From NCBI GenBank assembly GCA_003696465.1, contig RFHG01000568.1, positions 1 through 6,355 of the forward strand: a stretch of 6,355 nt of DNA, written 5' to 3'. This document shows, in pieces, positions 5,518-6,355 of the stretch (positions within the stretch are counted from its first letter, which is position 1; every line of letters starts with the position of its first letter). Position numbers and translations under genes: made by a program. The stretch comes from Gammaproteobacteria bacterium (GTDB lineage: Bacteria > Pseudomonadota > Gammaproteobacteria > J044). The notes beneath the pieces were generated by a model. It did not search any database. It was not told the DNA's origin and saw only the letters and a list, made by a program, of their open reading frames with translations.

Positions 5518-6140
5518 GGCGCGCGCTGCTGCTCCTGCTGATACCGGCCTGGCCGCTTTCGGTCCATCTGTCGATCGCGGCCGGCCACCCCGAATGGGCG
5601 GTCTACGGACTGGCCGCACTGCTCTGTCTGCCCGGGCTTTCGGGCCTGTTGCGCCGTGGCTGCGCAGGTCACACCGGCAGCCTGCTGATGCTGTTGGGGG
5701 TGGCCGTGGCACTGCTGGCCCCGAGGCTGGCCGATCGGCTGCTGGTGCTGGCGCCCGCCCTCCTGCAGGCCGGCCTGTTCATCCTTTTCGCCTCCAGTCT
5801 GTTGCCGGGTCGTCAGCCGCTGGTGAGCCGCCTGGCCCTGCTCATACGGGGTGACCTGCCGGCCCCGGTGGCACGTTACACGCGTGCCATCACCCTGGCG
5901 TGGGCACTGTTCTTCCTTGTTGTGCTGCTGATCGGGTTGTGGCTGGGGCGCTCCGGTGCCAGTGAACAGTGGTCGCTGTTCAGCCACCTGCTGGTGCCGC
6001 TTCTGACCGTGCTGCTGTTCGTGCTCGAGTTCGGCCTGCGCCGTCTGCTGCTCGGGCGTTACATGGATTATTCGCCGGCCGAATTCCTGCGCCGGCTGAT
6101 GCGCGTGGATCTGCGCAGCGCCTTTATCGAACGATCATGA
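5514..6140 (+). CDS. COG4648-type integral membrane protein of aryl-polyene clusters
   Basis: The 208-residue protein is mostly hydrophobic. I count about six membrane segments (roughly 4-22, 27-46, 55-71, 75-97, 125-145, 152-176), then a basic cytosolic tail. It carries the pattern I associate with COG4648: LPGRQPLVSR (97-106) then RYTRAITLAWALFF (121-134). Members are found next to the carrier protein and AMP-ligase in aryl-polyene and flexirubin-like clusters. Their biochemical role is not established to my knowledge, and some database entries mislabel them as DNA gyrase subunits. It may anchor the synthase at the inner membrane (inference). The start follows AGGA (5507-5510) by three bases and overlaps the carrier-protein stop by ATGA; its own stop overlaps the next ATG the same way. 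Confidence 0.85.
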   Translation: MRRALLLLLIPAWPLSVHLSIAAGHPEWAVYGLAALLCLPGLSGLLRRGCAGHTGSLLMLLGVAVALLAPRLADRLLVLAPALLQAGLFILFASSLLPGRQPLVSRLALLIRGDLPAPVARYTRAITLAWALFFLVVLLIGLWLGRSGASEQWSLFSHLLVPLLTVLLFVLEFGLRRLLLGRYMDYSPAEFLRRLMRVDLRSAFIERS

Positions 6141-6355
6141 GTCAGGGGTATCTGCAGGCAGAACGCCTTCCTTCGCTGGTTGGCGAACGGCAGTGCGTCG
6201 AGGGTGCCGATCTGCTGTCGGCTGCCCATGCCCTGGCGGCCGAGCTGGATCCATCCGCCGGCGGCCTGCTGATGTTGTGCGAGGATCGTGCAGCCTTTGC
6301 TGCCGGCCTGCTGGCCGGACTGATCAGCGGCCTGCCGCTGCTGCTGCCACCCAAT
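6137..6355 (+). CDS. AMP-ligase / acyl-CoA synthetase, 5' part (runs off the window)
   Basis: Seventy-three codons are present, starting MSQGYLQAERLPSLVG and ending in GLISGLPLLLPPN at the window edge. This is the N-terminal part of an adenylate-forming enzyme of the type found in aryl-polyene clusters. The arrangement of a hydrophobic strand (GGLLMLCEDRAAFAAGLLA, 45-63) and a strand ending LLLPPN (68-73) is the usual lead-in of that group, before the ATP-binding loop that would lie outside. In xanthomonadin/APE pathways this enzyme activates hydroxybenzoate with ATP and loads it on the carrier protein. There is no ribosome site upstream; the ATGA overlap with the previous gene suggests coupled translation. 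With the core motifs not visible, the call rests on this short segment and on gene context. Confidence 0.75.
   Translation, partial: MSQGYLQAERLPSLVGERQCVEGADLLSAAHALAAELDPSAGGLLMLCEDRAAFAAGLLAGLISGLPLLLPPN

Overview
The window reads as chromosomal DNA from a high-GC proteobacterium, most likely a gammaproteobacterium. Genes are densely packed with heavily GC-biased third codon positions. The best-matching proteins (a MutM close to the enterobacterial pattern, a MipA/OmpV barrel, and an aryl-polyene gene set of the xanthomonadin type) fit that group. I cannot name a genus from this sequence.

Layout. Bases 1-254 are non-coding and hold a perfect 13-bp inverted repeat (41-72), a hairpin with a GCAA tetraloop (73-96) and a bulged hairpin (144-170). 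From 4250 down to 255 four genes run on the minus strand, each touching or overlapping the next: a flavin-dependent halogenase-like FAD oxidoreductase, a chorismatase of the XanB2/FkbO/Hyg5 family, a MipA/OmpV outer-membrane protein, and the DNA glycosylase MutM. A 212-bp divergent intergenic region (4251-4462) has a candidate promoter for each direction. From 4463 four genes run on the plus strand with ATGA overlaps: a UbiE-like SAM methyltransferase, an acyl carrier protein, a six-helix COG4648-type inner-membrane protein, and the first 73 codons of an AMP-ligase/acyl-CoA synthetase that runs off the window.

How the genes fit together. Chorismatase, carrier protein, COG4648 protein and AMP-ligase are the starter-supply and loading end of an aryl-polyene (xanthomonadin/APE) pathway. 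The chorismatase would make a hydroxybenzoate from chorismate. The AMP-ligase would activate it and load it on the carrier protein. The ketosynthases, dehydratases, ketoreductase and exporter that would build and move the polyene are expected beyond base 6355. The methyltransferase and halogenase-like enzyme would decorate the aryl ring, giving a methylated and possibly halogenated head group.

The least expected part is the tail of the minus-strand operon. An outer-membrane barrel and an oxidative-damage DNA repair enzyme are coupled to the pigment genes, which suggests (inference only) one transcript for pigment head-group synthesis, envelope placement and oxidative-stress defence. I see no tRNA, rRNA, CRISPR array, insertion sequence or phage gene.
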